DNA of 55,273 nucleotides from Oxalobacteraceae bacterium (GCA_021298555.1 JAJTGE010000003.1:1-55273), one strand, 5' to 3'. Positions 8,302 to 17,752 are shown, numbered from the stretch's first letter. Program-made: numbers and translations. Notes: generated by a model from the letters alone, not told the origin.

Positions 8302-9975
8302 CTAGCTGACCTTAATGGCATGCTCACGAGTAGAGTGAAACGTTACGCCTGGCCAGCGTTCTTGGGTAAGCTTGAGGTTTACACCTGAACTGGCTAAATA
8401 AGCCAGGTTACCTGCGGCATCATGAGCCAGATTGCCACCTGCAGATGATTTTTCAAAATCCGCAAGCATGCGTTTATCGTCGCACGAAATCCAACGCGCG
8501 CTATTGATGCTGGTGCCTTCGAAAACAGCATCGACACCATATTCATTCATTAAACGACTGGCGACTACTTCAAACTGCAGCACACCGACCGCACCTAAAA
8601 TTAATTCACCGCCATGTACAGGCTTGAAAACCTGAACAGCTCCCTCTTCACCCAACTGCTGCAAACCTTTGTGCAATTGCTTAATCTTGAGTGGATTACG
8701 AATACGAACTGATCTAAAAAAGTCAGGAGCAAAATAAGGTATGCCTGTGAACTGCAGCGGTTCGCCTTCGGAGAACGTATCGCCGATTTGCATGTTGCCG
8801 TGATTGGGCAACCCAATAATATCGCCGGCATAAGCTTCTTCAACCTGCTCTCTCGACGACGCCATGAAAGTCACTACGGAAGACACTTTTATTTCTCTGT
8901 CTAATCGTAAATGCTTAATCTTCATCCCGCGCTCAAAATGGCCTGAACAAACGCGCAGAAAAGCAATACGATCGCGATGCGCAGGATCCATATTTGCTTG
9001 AATCTTGAAAACGAAACCAGAGAAGGTTGGCTCATCTGGCCTAACCTCACGTATCGTGGCATCACGTTCTTTAGGAGGCTGCGCCCAATCGAGCAAGGCG
9101 TTCAAGATTTCACGCACACCAAAATTATTAATCGCCGAACCAAAAAATACAGGCGTCTGCTTACCACTCAGGAAAGCCTCAAGATTAAACGGATGTGAAG
9201 CTCCATGCACCAGCTCTACTTCCATTTTTAGTTGTTCTATTTCCATAGGAAACATTTGTGCAAGGCGGGGATTATCCAAGCCTTTGATTATTTCAAACTC
9301 TTGATCTGCTTTTTCACTACCCGGCGCAAACAACATAATTTCATCGCGCATCAAATGGTAAACACCACGAAATGATTTTCCCATGCCTATAGGCCACGTG
9401 ACTGGGGCGCACTGAATTTCGAGTACCGATTCGAGCTCATCAAGCAACTCAAGTGGATCGCGCGTCTCACGATCCATTTTGTTCATGAAGGTAATAATGG
9501 GGGTATTACGCATGCGGCAGACATTGAGTAGTTTGATCGTCTGCGCTTCTACACCTTTAGCCGCGTCTATCACCATTAACGCAGAGTCAACTGCCGTTAG
9601 AACGCGATAGGTGTCTTCAGAAAAATCTTGGTGACCTGGTGTATCGAGTAGGTTAACGACATGATCGCGGTACTCAAACTGCATAACCGAGCTAGCGACA
9701 GAGATACCGCGCTGCTTTTCGATTTCCATCCAATCAGAGGTGGCGTGACGACCGCTTTTACGGGCCTTCACTGTGCCTGCGAGTTGAATAGCACCTGAAA
9801 AAAGCAATAGCTTTTCAGTCAGAGTAGTTTTACCCGCGTCCGGGTGAGAAATAATGCCGAAGGTACGTCGGCGTGCTACTTCGAGAGCGATTTTTTCACG
9901 GGATACCGGACCCGGCGTGGTCACGCCCTTGCCCTGTTGCTCATCGTGCTGCTGAAGATTGACTGAGTCCGTCAT
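8302..9975 (-). CDS. prfC: Peptide chain release factor 3
   Basis: The 557-residue translational GTPase recycles RF1 and RF2 from the ribosome. G1 is [21 protein letters not shown]3 [15 protein letters not shown]4 NKMD; the RF3-specific [20 protein letters not shown] and [10 protein letters not shown] follow G1. Domains II and III are complete through the C-terminus. About 27 residues precede the usual family start (near [14 protein letters not shown]), so the N-terminus is slightly extended or the true start is internal; the ATG at 9975 is followed by a Gln-rich segment. A hairpin (10002-10018) lies in its leader. Confidence 0.97.
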   Translation of the reverse strand: MTDSVNLQQHDEQQGKGVTTPGPVSREKIALEVARRRTFGIISHPDAGKTTLTEKLLLFSGAIQLAGTVKARKSGRHATSDWMEIEKQRGISVASSVMQFEYRDHVVNLLDTPGHQDFSEDTYRVLTAVDSALMVIDAAKGVEAQTIKLLNVCRMRNTPIITFMNKMDRETRDPLELLDELESVLEIQCAPVTWPIGMGKSFRGVYHLMRDEIMLFAPGSEKADQEFEIIKGLDNPRLAQMFPMEIEQLKMEVELVHGASHPFNLEAFLSGKQTPVFFGSAINNFGVREILNALLDWAQPPKERDATIREVRPDEPTFSGFVFKIQANMDPAHRDRIAFLRVCSGHFERGMKIKHLRLDREIKVSSVVTFMASSREQVEEAYAGDIIGLPNHGNMQIGDTFSEGEPLQFTGIPYFAPDFFRSVRIRNPLKIKQLHKGLQQLGEEGAVQVFKPVHGGELILGAVGVLQFEVVASRLMNEYGVDAVFEGTSINSARWISCDDKRMLADFEKSSAGGNLAHDAAGNLAYLASSGVNLKLTQERWPGVTFHSTREHAIKVS

Positions 9976-10372
9976 TGCATTCCGTAAAAAAGTTCAAGAG
10001 TCTAGCCATTTTGGCTAGCTAAAGGAAGTACTGATTAATTTAAACGAGGCGTTTCGGCCGTAACTAGTACCAGCTTACTACTAGATTCACTTAGCCCCAC
10101 CCCGCATATCTCCACTGGCCCGTCATGCAAGTCTCATTGATTGGTTATGTTCCCTGATCAGCTACTCACCGAGTTTTGCCAAAAAAGCACGGCACCAAAT
10201 GCCTGTCTTACGAGCATGATCAACCTATAGCTGCCGAAAGCTTCGCCCAGTTCTAATTGGCTTGGCCCATGTCCGTCAGTATGAACGACGCAAGTCGTTA
10301 CAGAATCTACATAGCCTTACAGCAAAAGCCATCCACTCAACTACTCCAGTGCATCCAGGAGGTGCAATTACT
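9976..10372. other. Intergenic region between divergent prfC and a GNAT-like gene
   Basis: About 400 bases that must hold both promoters. The one structure seen is CTAGCC-ATTTT-GGCTAG at 10002-10018, 27 bases upstream of the prfC start on the minus strand. A GTG-started extension of the downstream frame runs from 10262 but has no ribosome site. No RNA gene is recognisable. Confidence 0.5.
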
Positions 10373-11500
10373 ATGTCCAACTTCAGTATGGTTCGAATAG
10401 AGTCTGCATCAACAGTATCTATCTACCCAAACTACATACCCGATTTCGTAACCCACGCTTTGGATACGCTGTATGGTAATTTACATGCATCACTCGCCAC
10501 ACTTAAATCTCACAGCCTGCGTGATGCCAGTACCTACGTTAAATGGCGCAGTCTAGACCAACAGCCAGAATCTATTTTTCTTTTTCGAAAAGCAGGACAG
10601 GCCATTCGAGTCATTAATGAAGGAATGCGTTTAAGCAGAGAAGCTGTTGATGATTTTTGCGAGTATATGTTTAGCCATGAGAACGATATTACTCAAATAG
10701 ATTTTCATGCAGTTGCTCCACCACAGGAGCGATTATCCAGACCTCATCTACGTTGGTCGTGTACTGAGGACATCGTCATAACATTACCTACAACCGAACT
10801 AGCTTATGTAAACCAGCTTGGAAAAGCTACTCGCAAATCCATAAAAAAATCGCTTACTCGCGCTCACCGTTTACTACCTAATTTCACCCATAGTGTTCAT
10901 GCCGGAAGTGATGTGAGTGACGATCTGATACGGGAAGTCGTACGATTCAATCATTCACGTATGGCAGTAAAAGAAAAATCATCCGCACTAAATGAGGAGG
11001 CAACCAATGAATTGATTGCACTGATGCGTACTCATGGCATAGTAGGTTTAGTTGGCTCTGACCAGGGTTTGGGTGCAGGTACGCTCGCTTGTCGTTTTGG
11101 TGATGATATTTTTTCCATCATCACTGCTCATGATCCAAGGTATGACCCATTTGGCCTGGGTACGCTCAGTCGTCATTTAATGATTATTCATTGCATAGAG
11201 TTAGGTGCGAAGCGGTTTCATTTATTAGGCGGCAATATGAGCAGCAAGCGCTCTGCTCTGGGTATGCGCGAAATATTAGATCACCTGACAATTTACCGAA
11301 CACCCACCGATATGCTGCGCCATCCCATCGCAACCTTACGATTAGCCCTCAATGCAGCTAAGTACCAATTACATCGTTGGCTGGAGGATCAATCAGCGCA
11401 GCCTGAACATTCACCTGCAGCACGCATACTCAATACACTGCGTCTGTCAGCAAGAGCTATGCGGCGCTGGCTCAGCCCCCGCGCTACTAGCTTAAATTAG
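10373..11500 (+). CDS. GNAT-type acetyltransferase (BioF2/FemAB-like fold)
   Basis: About 375 residues. The ATG at 10373 is chosen because AGGAGGTG lies directly upstream. The centre contains LGKATRKSIKKSLTRAHRLL, the basic stretch typical of BioF2-like/FemAB-like acyltransferases that bind CoA or aminoacyl donors. It is followed by LVGSDQGLGAGTLACRFGDD, ITAHDPRYDPFGLGTLSRHL and GAKRFHLLGGNMSSKRSALG, the second half of a GNAT fold. The C-terminus is basic and helical. No signal peptide. It stands alone, divergent from prfC, and its 3' end overlaps the convergent usp gene by 14 bases. Fold assignment is moderate; substrate unknown. Confidence 0.75.
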   Translation: MSNFSMVRIESASTVSIYPNYIPDFVTHALDTLYGNLHASLATLKSHSLRDASTYVKWRSLDQQPESIFLFRKAGQAIRVINEGMRLSREAVDDFCEYMFSHENDITQIDFHAVAPPQERLSRPHLRWSCTEDIVITLPTTELAYVNQLGKATRKSIKKSLTRAHRLLPNFTHSVHAGSDVSDDLIREVVRFNHSRMAVKEKSSALNEEATNELIALMRTHGIVGLVGSDQGLGAGTLACRFGDDIFSIITAHDPRYDPFGLGTLSRHLMIIHCIELGAKRFHLLGGNMSSKRSALGMREILDHLTIYRTPTDMLRHPIATLRLALNAAKYQLHRWLEDQSAQPEHSPAARILNTLRLSARAMRRWLSPRATSLN

Positions 11501-11948
11501 TCGCTCCTGATGCCACTAACAAACTACATTTCAATTTCTCTACCAATAGCGTGTCAGTGCTGCCTCGCCACCAGCGCAAAGCCATGGGTTTTTGTCTGGA
11601 GTGTCCTACGATGACTAGCTCAACTTTAAGTTCATGAGCTAGCTCCTCGATGACGCTGACTGGCTCGCCTATTTCAAGATGAGGAATCACATTTAAACCA
11701 GCATTGGTCAGCATGGCTGCTCCAGCCTCGAGTTCTTTAGCCATTTTTTCTTTTTCTACAGTCAACCCCTCCTCCACGCTGAGCACTGCAGCCGCGGCAA
11801 ACTCTCCAACGAGCAGATAAGGAGGGGGACTTACTACTGCCAATAAGTGTATGGACGCACCTTGAGCTGGCGTCATACGTAGGCATTCTTGAAGCGCCAC
11901 TCGACTTTCGGGCGTTCCGTTGTATGCAACCAATATGGTCTTGTACAT
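11487..11948 (-). CDS. Universal stress protein, UspA family
   Basis: A 153-residue single-domain protein starting MYKTILVAYNGTPESRVALQ; ACGGAGGAGCGC sits immediately upstream of the ATG at 11948. The C-terminal nucleotide-binding motif appears as VELVIVGHSRQKPMALRWWR and then GSTDTLLVEKLKCSLLV, the G-x2-G-x9-G(S/T) type with a variant first part, so ATP binding is plausible but not certain. Usp proteins support survival under stress. Its stop overlaps the convergent acetyltransferase gene. An extension to 11981 in frame is unlikely given the ribosome site. Confidence 0.9.
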   Translation of the reverse strand: MYKTILVAYNGTPESRVALQECLRMTPAQGASIHLLAVVSPPPYLLVGEFAAAAVLSVEEGLTVEKEKMAKELEAGAAMLTNAGLNVIPHLEIGEPVSVIEELAHELKVELVIVGHSRQKPMALRWWRGSTDTLLVEKLKCSLLVASGATNLS

Positions 11949-12158
11949 GCGCTCCTCCGTAAAAATACCCCGACAGGGCATTTAGTTGGACATCCAACGA
12001 CGGCCCAACGCTACACCAAGAAAGGGGAAACGGCAACGCAGATCATGAATCACAATCACCGTGGATAGTTTTGTGGATAAGTAGCGAAAGATTGCTTAAG
12101 TGACTGATTTTTATTGATTATCTGAATTTGATCCAACGCAGTCTCAAGAAATGACCAG

Positions 12159-12193
12159 AAAAAAACCCGACTACGCGTGAGCCTAGCCGGGTT
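12159..12193 (-). terminator. Intrinsic terminator, minus strand
   Basis: On the minus strand AACCCGGCTA ... TAGTCGGGTT forms a ten-base stem with one mismatch, followed by TTTTTT. It is placed 45 bases after the stop of the small ORF at 12238-12402, as if ending that transcript. It could also shield usp from upstream transcription. Confidence 0.75.
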
Positions 12194-12237
12194 AAATCCA
12201 TCCTTATTGAAGGCTGGAGGAGACAGATGCAACTTTA

Positions 12238-12402
12238 TCAATCCTCTTTTGCCATGTCTGCTTTCTGTTTGTGATGCCAGTTATAAACTTTACTTATGAT
12301 TTCTTTGAAGAAGTATTTCAAAAATACGATAGCGACTGCATACAGTGTATGGTGAGCTTGAATCCACTCTTTATTTAAAAAAAACCCGCCATGCTTGCGC
12401 AT
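12238..12402 (-). CDS. Candidate 54-residue small membrane protein
   Basis: The ATG at 12402 opens a 54-codon frame: MRKHGGFFLNKEWIQAHHTL, then YAVAIVFLKYFFKEIISKVY, ending NWHHKQKADMAKED. The second segment is hydrophobic enough for one membrane helix and is flanked by basic and histidine-rich ends. AGGAGA lies 12 bases before the ATG, slightly far. The start codon and first codons lie inside a terminator-like hairpin, and FFL is encoded by its T-run. A terminator follows the stop. This could be a chance frame in an RNA leader; comparative data are needed to decide. Confidence 0.35.
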   Translation of the reverse strand: MRKHGGFFLNKEWIQAHHTLYAVAIVFLKYFFKEIISKVYNWHHKQKADMAKED

Positions 12403-12411
12403 GACGGGTTT
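12377..12411 (-). terminator. Intrinsic terminator overlapping the start of a small ORF
   Basis: On the minus strand AAACCCGTCATGC-GCAA-GCATGGCGGGTTT is a near-perfect 13-base stem (one mismatch) with a GCAA tetraloop, followed by eight T's. It lies about 140 bases downstream of another terminator on the same strand (12517-12551), so the transcript it ends is either read-through from the XRE-like gene or a separate small RNA from 12413-12516. Confidence 0.85.
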
Positions 12412-12516
12412 CTGTCTCCTCTCGCTCTTCTGGCGATAGATTATTTTATTTCTGCAGGGGAATTCTGCATTCGAAAAACAATAAAGTCATCATGCGATGC
12501 AGCATGCCGGACAAAT

Positions 12517-12551
12517 AAAAAGGGGCTAACTCAGTTATGAGCTTGGCCCCT
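12517..12551 (-). terminator. Intrinsic terminator of the XRE-like gene
   Basis: On the minus strand AGGGGC ... GCCCCT closes a hairpin with an inner stem CTCA-TAAC-TGAG, followed by TTTTTATTT. It is about 70 bases past the stop at 12621. Confidence 0.75.
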
Positions 12552-12620
12552 AGTCCAACATTTGTGCTGGTTAATCGTCCAATTACCACTGAACCAGTAA
12601 TTCCATAGCCAATTGACGAC

Positions 12621-12923
12621 TTAAATATCGTCGTCAATTTTTCTAGGCTTACCGTCAACCTCGCTAATGCGTATACGTTTACGACGGTCGCCCATCAGTT
12701 CACGCAGCTCGCGAATACTTAAGTCAGTCACTTCATGCATACGAATAAGCAGTGAAGCGCCAACTGGCAAAGTGCGATGCCGGATTTTACTTATCACCGG
12801 CGGCCGCACTTCTAGTGCACGCGACAGAGCAGCATCATTTTTCAGATTCAGCTTCTGGATTAACGCATCCAGCAAACGATTCGGATCGTAGCCATCCTGC
12901 GATACCAGAGGATGTTTGTCCAT
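12621..12923 (-). CDS. Small XRE/Cro-like helix-turn-helix protein
   Basis: A 100-residue protein starting MDKHPLVSQDGYDPNRLLDA; GGGGAG lies eight bases before the ATG. The body LNLKNDAALSRALEVRPPVI / SKIRHRTLPVG is a compact helix-turn-helix of the Cro type (about 25-60), followed by SIRELRELMGDRR and a basic/acidic tail. I recall near-identical openings (KHPLVSQDGYDPNRLLD) in many Burkholderiales proteins of unknown role. DNA binding is inferred. The gene is monocistronic with its own terminator. Extension to 12986 in frame lacks support. Confidence 0.85.
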   Translation of the reverse strand: MDKHPLVSQDGYDPNRLLDALIQKLNLKNDAALSRALEVRPPVISKIRHRTLPVGASLLIRMHEVTDLSIRELRELMGDRRKRIRISEVDGKPRKIDDDI

Positions 12924-13415
12924 GGCGGTTCTCCCCTTGGGATTTTTATTAGGTAACAAACAGCCGAAATACGGCCGAATTGCCAACGAGCAATTACTCG
13001 AATGTTAATTTATATGTCATCGGTGCAACATTTTCAAGAGTTTGATTGAAAATAAACTGTTAATGATGCATTTTTGCGAAATAAACGTATCTTTAAAACA
13101 ACTAATTAATCGTGGAACAGAGAGTAAATCCAATTTAATCAATAAGTTATATTTTTTTATGAAAAATACACCATTGACAGGCTTTACATCTCGAAAGACC
13201 GGCTAAATATTTTCTAAAAGATAATTTTTAATGGTTAAGCCGAATACTAGATTCAATGCTGGCCGAATAAAAAAAGACGTGAACTGCTTCACAAAAAGAA
13301 GCTAACTCCTTGATTCGCTTACGGAGTAACAAGTAGACGTAAGGAAAACGGTGCGCAAGAGTTTACTTACACTCAAAACACGATGTAGAAGAAATCGTTG
13401 ATAAAAAAATACTGA
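12924..13415. other. AT-rich intergenic region between dctP and the XRE-like gene
   Basis: Nearly 500 bases, clearly AT-rich, with no ORF I would support. It should carry the promoter of the XRE-like gene near 12924-13010 and the end of the TRAP/catabolic transcript. The only terminator-like element is GTGAA-CTGC-TTCAC at 13279-13292, followed on the minus strand by GTC and seven T's; the five-base stem is weak. Confidence 0.4.
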
Positions 13416-14435
13416 TTACTTACTGCCAGCCTTGGCTTCGTCAAACAATCGCTTGCCGTCAAAACCTTTGGCCGACATATCTTTTATCCACTCTTCCGTG
13501 ACGCTTAATGTTGCTGCCTCCCAGCGTTTAAGTTCTGCCGCAGGTAAAACATATATTGTGTTTTTACGTGCCTCAGCTGATTTTTTTCCGGGCAGTGCAT
13601 CATCAGCAAATACTTTTCCTACCCAAGCCGATGGATCAGGGCCGCTGTTGGAATCAATGATTTTTTTAAGCTCTAAAGGCAGCGCATCGTATTTCGCCGG
13701 ATTCATACCGAATAAAAATACCGTATTGGACATTTGTGGCTCACCAGGTGCGGCTTCGGTATGAAATTTGGTGACTTCATCAAATTTCACGGCCGGCACA
13801 ACCTCCCACGGAATCATCACACCATCAATCACCCCTTTTGATAACGCTTCGGCTGCCTGTGGTAATGGCATGGGCACGGGTGTTGCCCCCAGCGCTGCGA
13901 GCATCTTAGAGCCTTGACGAGTCGGCGCTCTCAGCTTTAAGCCTTTGAAATCTTCTAGGGTTTTAATCTGTTTTTTTGTTGTGTGCATGAGAGAGCCATC
14001 ATGCACATGAAACAAAATCGGCTTAACACCTTTGAATTCCGCCGTGGCATTGCGGATTGCGTAGTGCCAAAGTCCACGACTGGCACGTTCAGAATCCTGA
14101 ACCATGAAAGGTAATTCATATGCCTCTATTACTGGAAAACGGCCAGCCTGATAACTAGGCACTGTCCAGACGATATCTGCCACGCCATCTTTGACCTGAT
14201 CATAGAGTTGCTGTGGCGAGCCGCCCATCTGCATCGCAGGATAAATTTGGCACTTCAGTCGACCAGCCGATTCTTTGGCGATTTTTTCACACCATGGAAC
14301 AATAAAATTTTTATGTGTTGTCGATGCGGGTGGCAGAAAATGATGAACCTTGAGCGTCACCACCTGAGCCAATGGAGTTCCTGCCAAACCCAACAATACC
14401 AGCGATACAATCAGTTCGCGTGTAGGTAGTTTCAT
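13416..14435 (-). CDS. TRAP transporter solute-binding protein, DctP family
   Basis: 339 residues with an N-terminal signal peptide (LIVSLVLLGLAGTPLAQ). The mature part begins VTLKVHHFLPPASTTHKNF and contains PAMQMGGSPQQLYDQVKDGV, GLKLRAPTRQGSKMLAALGA and LSKGVIDGVMIPWE, all typical DctP elements; the arginine in KLRAPT is the usual carboxylate-binding residue. It delivers an organic acid in the periplasm to DctQM. It is 21 bases downstream of dctM in the order Q-M-P. Because the cluster follows homogentisate-pathway genes, an aromatic or related carboxylate is the inferred substrate. Confidence 0.95.
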   Translation of the reverse strand: MKLPTRELIVSLVLLGLAGTPLAQVVTLKVHHFLPPASTTHKNFIVPWCEKIAKESAGRLKCQIYPAMQMGGSPQQLYDQVKDGVADIVWTVPSYQAGRFPVIEAYELPFMVQDSERASRGLWHYAIRNATAEFKGVKPILFHVHDGSLMHTTKKQIKTLEDFKGLKLRAPTRQGSKMLAALGATPVPMPLPQAAEALSKGVIDGVMIPWEVVPAVKFDEVTKFHTEAAPGEPQMSNTVFLFGMNPAKYDALPLELKKIIDSNSGPDPSAWVGKVFADDALPGKKSAEARKNTIYVLPAAELKRWEAATLSVTEEWIKDMSAKGFDGKRLFDEAKAGSK

Positions 14436-14456
14436 GTTTGCACCCGGGAGAAAAAA

Positions 14457-15785
14457 TTATGAGCCTAGTGTATGCACCAGATAGAGCGAGATGGCCGGGA
14501 AAAAAACCAGAGCAACTGTACGAATCAAATCAGACACCAGAAAAGGAACAACACCTTTAAAAGTTTCCATCACAGGTACATCCTTGGCTAACCTGTTGAT
14601 GATGTAAATATTCATTCCTACAGGTGGATGCACTAGACCTATCTCTACCACCATCAATGCCAAAATACCGAACCAAACAGATTTATCAGCTACTGTCATG
14701 CCCCAAAAATCAAGGCCCATCACAATCGGATAAAAAATAGGAATGGTTAGCAATATCATTGCTAACGAATCCATCACACAGCCGAGAAAAATATAAATCA
14801 GCAGAATTGCAAAAATGACAGACAGCGGTGGCAAACCACTACCCTGCACCCACCCAGCGAGTTCCGTCGGCATTTGCGTAATAGCCAACCCCGCATTGAG
14901 CATGTCAGCACCCAGCAGTACAAGAAAAATCATCGCTGTTGCCTGAGCCGTACCCGTGATGCTTTTTAAAATACCTTCAAATCGCATGCCACCTGCGATG
15001 GCTAATAACCCGCAAGCGAAAACACCAATCGATGCTGCCTCGGTTGGGTTGGCCCAGCCACCGTAAATACCCACAATCACCACGACAAAAACCAGAATGA
15101 TCGGAATGACACCCAATAGAGAGCGCAGCGCAGTAGCGGTGGGAACACGCTCACCTGCTGGGCCTGCCTCTGGTTTGAAGGTCACCACCAAGCGAATAAC
15201 TAGCATGTAACCCAGCATCGCAAGCAGGCCAGGAATAATCGCTGCCATAAACAGCTTGCCGATAGACTCTTGCGTCAATACTGCATAAATCACTAAGGGC
15301 ACGGAGGGTGGAATCATAATGCCTAAGGTACCGCCAGCAGCCAGCGCCCCGGTAGCCAATGACCCGGCATAGTTATAACGACGCAGTTCAGGTAAAGCGA
15401 CTTGCCCCATCGTGGCAGCGGTTGCCAGAGACGACCCACAAATAGCGCCAAAGGCAGCACATGCACCAACGGCCGCCATCGCAACACCACCACGAAAATG
15501 GCCAACGAAATTATTTACGCAAGTGAACAACGCTCGCGACAAGCCGCCATTAGTTGCAAACTGCCCCATGAGCATAAACAGAGGAATAACAGCGAGGTCG
15601 TAATTTGAAAACCGCGAATACGCGAGATTTTTTAGAGCATTTAGCAAAGGGAGCCAAGCATAATCATTCATAACCACAAAACCGGCTGCACCTACCAAAA
15701 ACATACCTATACCTATATGTACACGCAGTGCCAAAAGTACCATCAACACGGCAAACATGATCATGCCTATTGTCATGCCGCTCAT
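14457..15785 (-). CDS. TRAP transporter large permease, DctM family
   Basis: 442 residues with about twelve hydrophobic segments. Family signatures are visible: GMFLVGAAGFVVM near the N-terminus, FGAICGSSLATAATMGQVAL, GTLGIMIPPSVPLVIYAVLT, and MVVEIGLVHPPVGMNIYIIN near the end. It forms the ion-coupled transport channel with DctQ in the inner membrane. Its start codon overlaps the dctQ stop by four bases (ATGA), indicating translational coupling. Confidence 0.95.
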   Translation of the reverse strand: MSGMTIGMIMFAVLMVLLALRVHIGIGMFLVGAAGFVVMNDYAWLPLLNALKNLAYSRFSNYDLAVIPLFMLMGQFATNGGLSRALFTCVNNFVGHFRGGVAMAAVGACAAFGAICGSSLATAATMGQVALPELRRYNYAGSLATGALAAGGTLGIMIPPSVPLVIYAVLTQESIGKLFMAAIIPGLLAMLGYMLVIRLVVTFKPEAGPAGERVPTATALRSLLGVIPIILVFVVVIVGIYGGWANPTEAASIGVFACGLLAIAGGMRFEGILKSITGTAQATAMIFLVLLGADMLNAGLAITQMPTELAGWVQGSGLPPLSVIFAILLIYIFLGCVMDSLAMILLTIPIFYPIVMGLDFWGMTVADKSVWFGILALMVVEIGLVHPPVGMNIYIINRLAKDVPVMETFKGVVPFLVSDLIRTVALVFFPAISLYLVHTLGS

Positions 15786-16321
15786 GTGGATACTCCTGAT
15801 GCAGCTGATTTCCAGTGCATAGCCGCGTTGTAAAAACCAGAGAGAGCAAGTAAAGCAAAGCTAGGCACAATGGCTGCCACGACTACCCATACTGGCCAGG
15901 CAAGTATCATTGAAGTCTCGCCTGCTTCTTTGATAGAGATTGCAGAAACGGCCGTACGCCACGCAATCAAAGCGGCCACCAACCCTAGCAATAAATGAGA
16001 AAAAGTATCGAGTATTTCACGCGTTTTAGGCGATACAGAAGCAGTGAAAAAATCGACGCGCAGATGGTGTCGCTCCATCTCACAATAGGCAAGCATGGCC
16101 GCCGATGCCACAGCGGTGCCCATTTGCATGACCTCGATATCGCCAGGTATGGGCATAGAAACCAGTTTCCGGCCTACGATAGAAATCAATGACATGACGA
16201 CTAAGGCAATAAAACCTAGTCCACCGCCAATGGCAAAGATGCGGGTTATCTCGTAGAGTTTTTCTCCTAACGGACCACGACTAAACTCCGCTTCCGTATC
16301 CAGTAAGCCTGGTTCCTGCAT
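15782..16321 (-). CDS. TRAP transporter small permease, DctQ family
   Basis: 179 residues with four predicted membrane helices (about 30-55, 65-85, 110-130, 145-168). DctQ-like features are VGRKLVSMPIPGDIEVMQMG and CEMERHHLRVDFF between helices. It pairs with DctM. It is first of the three TRAP genes; 142 bases separate it from fahA, so it may be transcribed with the catabolic operon or from its own promoter. Confidence 0.93.
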   Translation of the reverse strand: MQEPGLLDTEAEFSRGPLGEKLYEITRIFAIGGGLGFIALVVMSLISIVGRKLVSMPIPGDIEVMQMGTAVASAAMLAYCEMERHHLRVDFFTASVSPKTREILDTFSHLLLGLVAALIAWRTAVSAISIKEAGETSMILAWPVWVVVAAIVPSFALLALSGFYNAAMHWKSAASGVST

Positions 16322-16463
16322 GTTTTCTCCCTAGCGTGCGGGTTGCACCCGTCTTGTCTTGAATGTCGTATGCACGTCGCTAACTTCGCGACTCAGTCAG
16401 TGCTGAGTAAGCCATTAAAAAGCCATCCATAATAACTGCTGAGCGACGGAGTGAGAAATTCTC

Positions 16464-17744
16464 TTAGTAGTTCACTAGCGCAGGCATTATTCGGCCAGTC
16501 ACCGATCCAAATCCACAACGATAATGTTTGCCGTGACATGCACCTCGCAGAGTAAGCACATCGCCATCATGAAGAAAACTACGCTGTGTATGTCCATCGC
16601 TTAGTGTCACGGGCCGCTGCCCATTCCAACTTAGCTCCAGCAAACTACCAAACGAATCGGGTTGCGTGCCACTAATGGTGCCAGACGCCATAAGGTCACC
16701 AACTCGCACATTGCAGCCAGAAACCGTGTGATGCGCAAGCTGCTGCGCCATACTCCAATACATAGCGCGGTAGTTAGTGTTGCATAACCTGGTTGATTCC
16801 TGACTGTTAGCAGGCTCAATATCAACAGACAATGCAATATCAAAACTATGATTACCTGTCTGACGCAGGTAAGGCAGAGGTTCCGGGTGTTGTTCAGGGC
16901 CGGCCACACGAAATGGTTCCAGCGCTTCCATCATAACTACCCATGGTGAAATAGAGGTTGCAAATGTTTTTGCATTAAATGGTCCGAGCGGAACATATTC
17001 CCACTGCTGTATATCGCGCGCGCTCCAGTCATTTAATAACACCATGCCAAAAATCATATCCTCGGCATCATGTACTGATACCGGATCGCCCAGCACTGTA
17101 TTAGCGCCCACTATGAATGCCGTTTCTAATTCAAAGTCAAGCTTGGCACAGGCTGCAAAAATTGGTTGCTCCGAGGTGGGCGGTTTAATTTGTCCCACAG
17201 GCCGACGAACGTCTGTACCACTGACAACCACTGAGCTGGCTCGACCGTTATAACCCACAGGCAGGTGTAACCAGTTGGGTAGCAAAGCATTCGCGGGATC
17301 ACGAAACATCGACCCCACATTCGTTGCGTGCTCTTTGGATGAATAGAAATCGGTATATCCAGTCACAGCAATTGGAAGATGCATGATGGCTTCATGCATA
17401 GGAATCAATGCACTTGTACGCAACTGCACATCATCACGCAAACGCGCATGATCACTGCGTAACAGCAAACTAATCTGAGCACGCGTAGAACGCCAGATAG
17501 CCTGACCCAGTGCAATGAAATCGTTCAAGTTTGGTTTATCAAATACCGGCTGACTACTCGGTGCAAGTAAACCTGCTCTTTCACACTGAGCCAAATCGAG
17601 CACCCACTCACCGATCGCTACACCTGCGCGTAAATCAGGAGCATTACGCGTACTGAAAATCCCAAAAGGCAGATTTTGTATAGGAAAATCTGATGCTGGA
17701 TCAACCGGTATGAACGACTTCAACGACGGTGTATTTGGATGCAT
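16464..17744 (-). CDS. fahA: Fumarylacetoacetase
   Basis: 426 residues, full length for fumarylacetoacetate hydrolase. It cleaves fumarylacetoacetate to fumarate and acetoacetate, the last step of homogentisate breakdown. The N-terminal domain has FGIFST; the catalytic domain shows GYTDFYSSKEHATNVGSMFR (metal-binding Asp and catalytic His), DFELETAFIVG (metal-binding glutamates) and LLNDWSARDIQQWEYVPLGP, then KTFATSISPWVV. It follows hmgA after eight bases, so the two are cotranscribed. No maleylacetoacetate isomerase gene is visible nearby, so that step is encoded elsewhere or uses glutathione-independent chemistry. Confidence 0.97.
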   Translation of the reverse strand: MHPNTPSLKSFIPVDPASDFPIQNLPFGIFSTRNAPDLRAGVAIGEWVLDLAQCERAGLLAPSSQPVFDKPNLNDFIALGQAIWRSTRAQISLLLRSDHARLRDDVQLRTSALIPMHEAIMHLPIAVTGYTDFYSSKEHATNVGSMFRDPANALLPNWLHLPVGYNGRASSVVVSGTDVRRPVGQIKPPTSEQPIFAACAKLDFELETAFIVGANTVLGDPVSVHDAEDMIFGMVLLNDWSARDIQQWEYVPLGPFNAKTFATSISPWVVMMEALEPFRVAGPEQHPEPLPYLRQTGNHSFDIALSVDIEPANSQESTRLCNTNYRAMYWSMAQQLAHHTVSGCNVRVGDLMASGTISGTQPDSFGSLLELSWNGQRPVTLSDGHTQRSFLHDGDVLTLRGACHGKHYRCGFGSVTGRIMPALVNY

Positions 17745-17752
17745 AACAAAGG

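Noticed and set aside
12056-12241. 61-codon TTG-started minus-strand frame
   Set aside because: No family features; it spans a clear terminator and lies out of frame with the better small ORF at 12238-12402.
12446-12658. 70-codon TTG-started minus-strand frame
   Set aside because: It begins inside the XRE-like gene in another frame and runs through that gene's terminator; no ribosome site.
13271-13292. Strong terminator of the TRAP operon
   Set aside because: The GTGAA/TTCAC stem is only five bases; kept as a weak possibility within the intergenic entry rather than as a feature.
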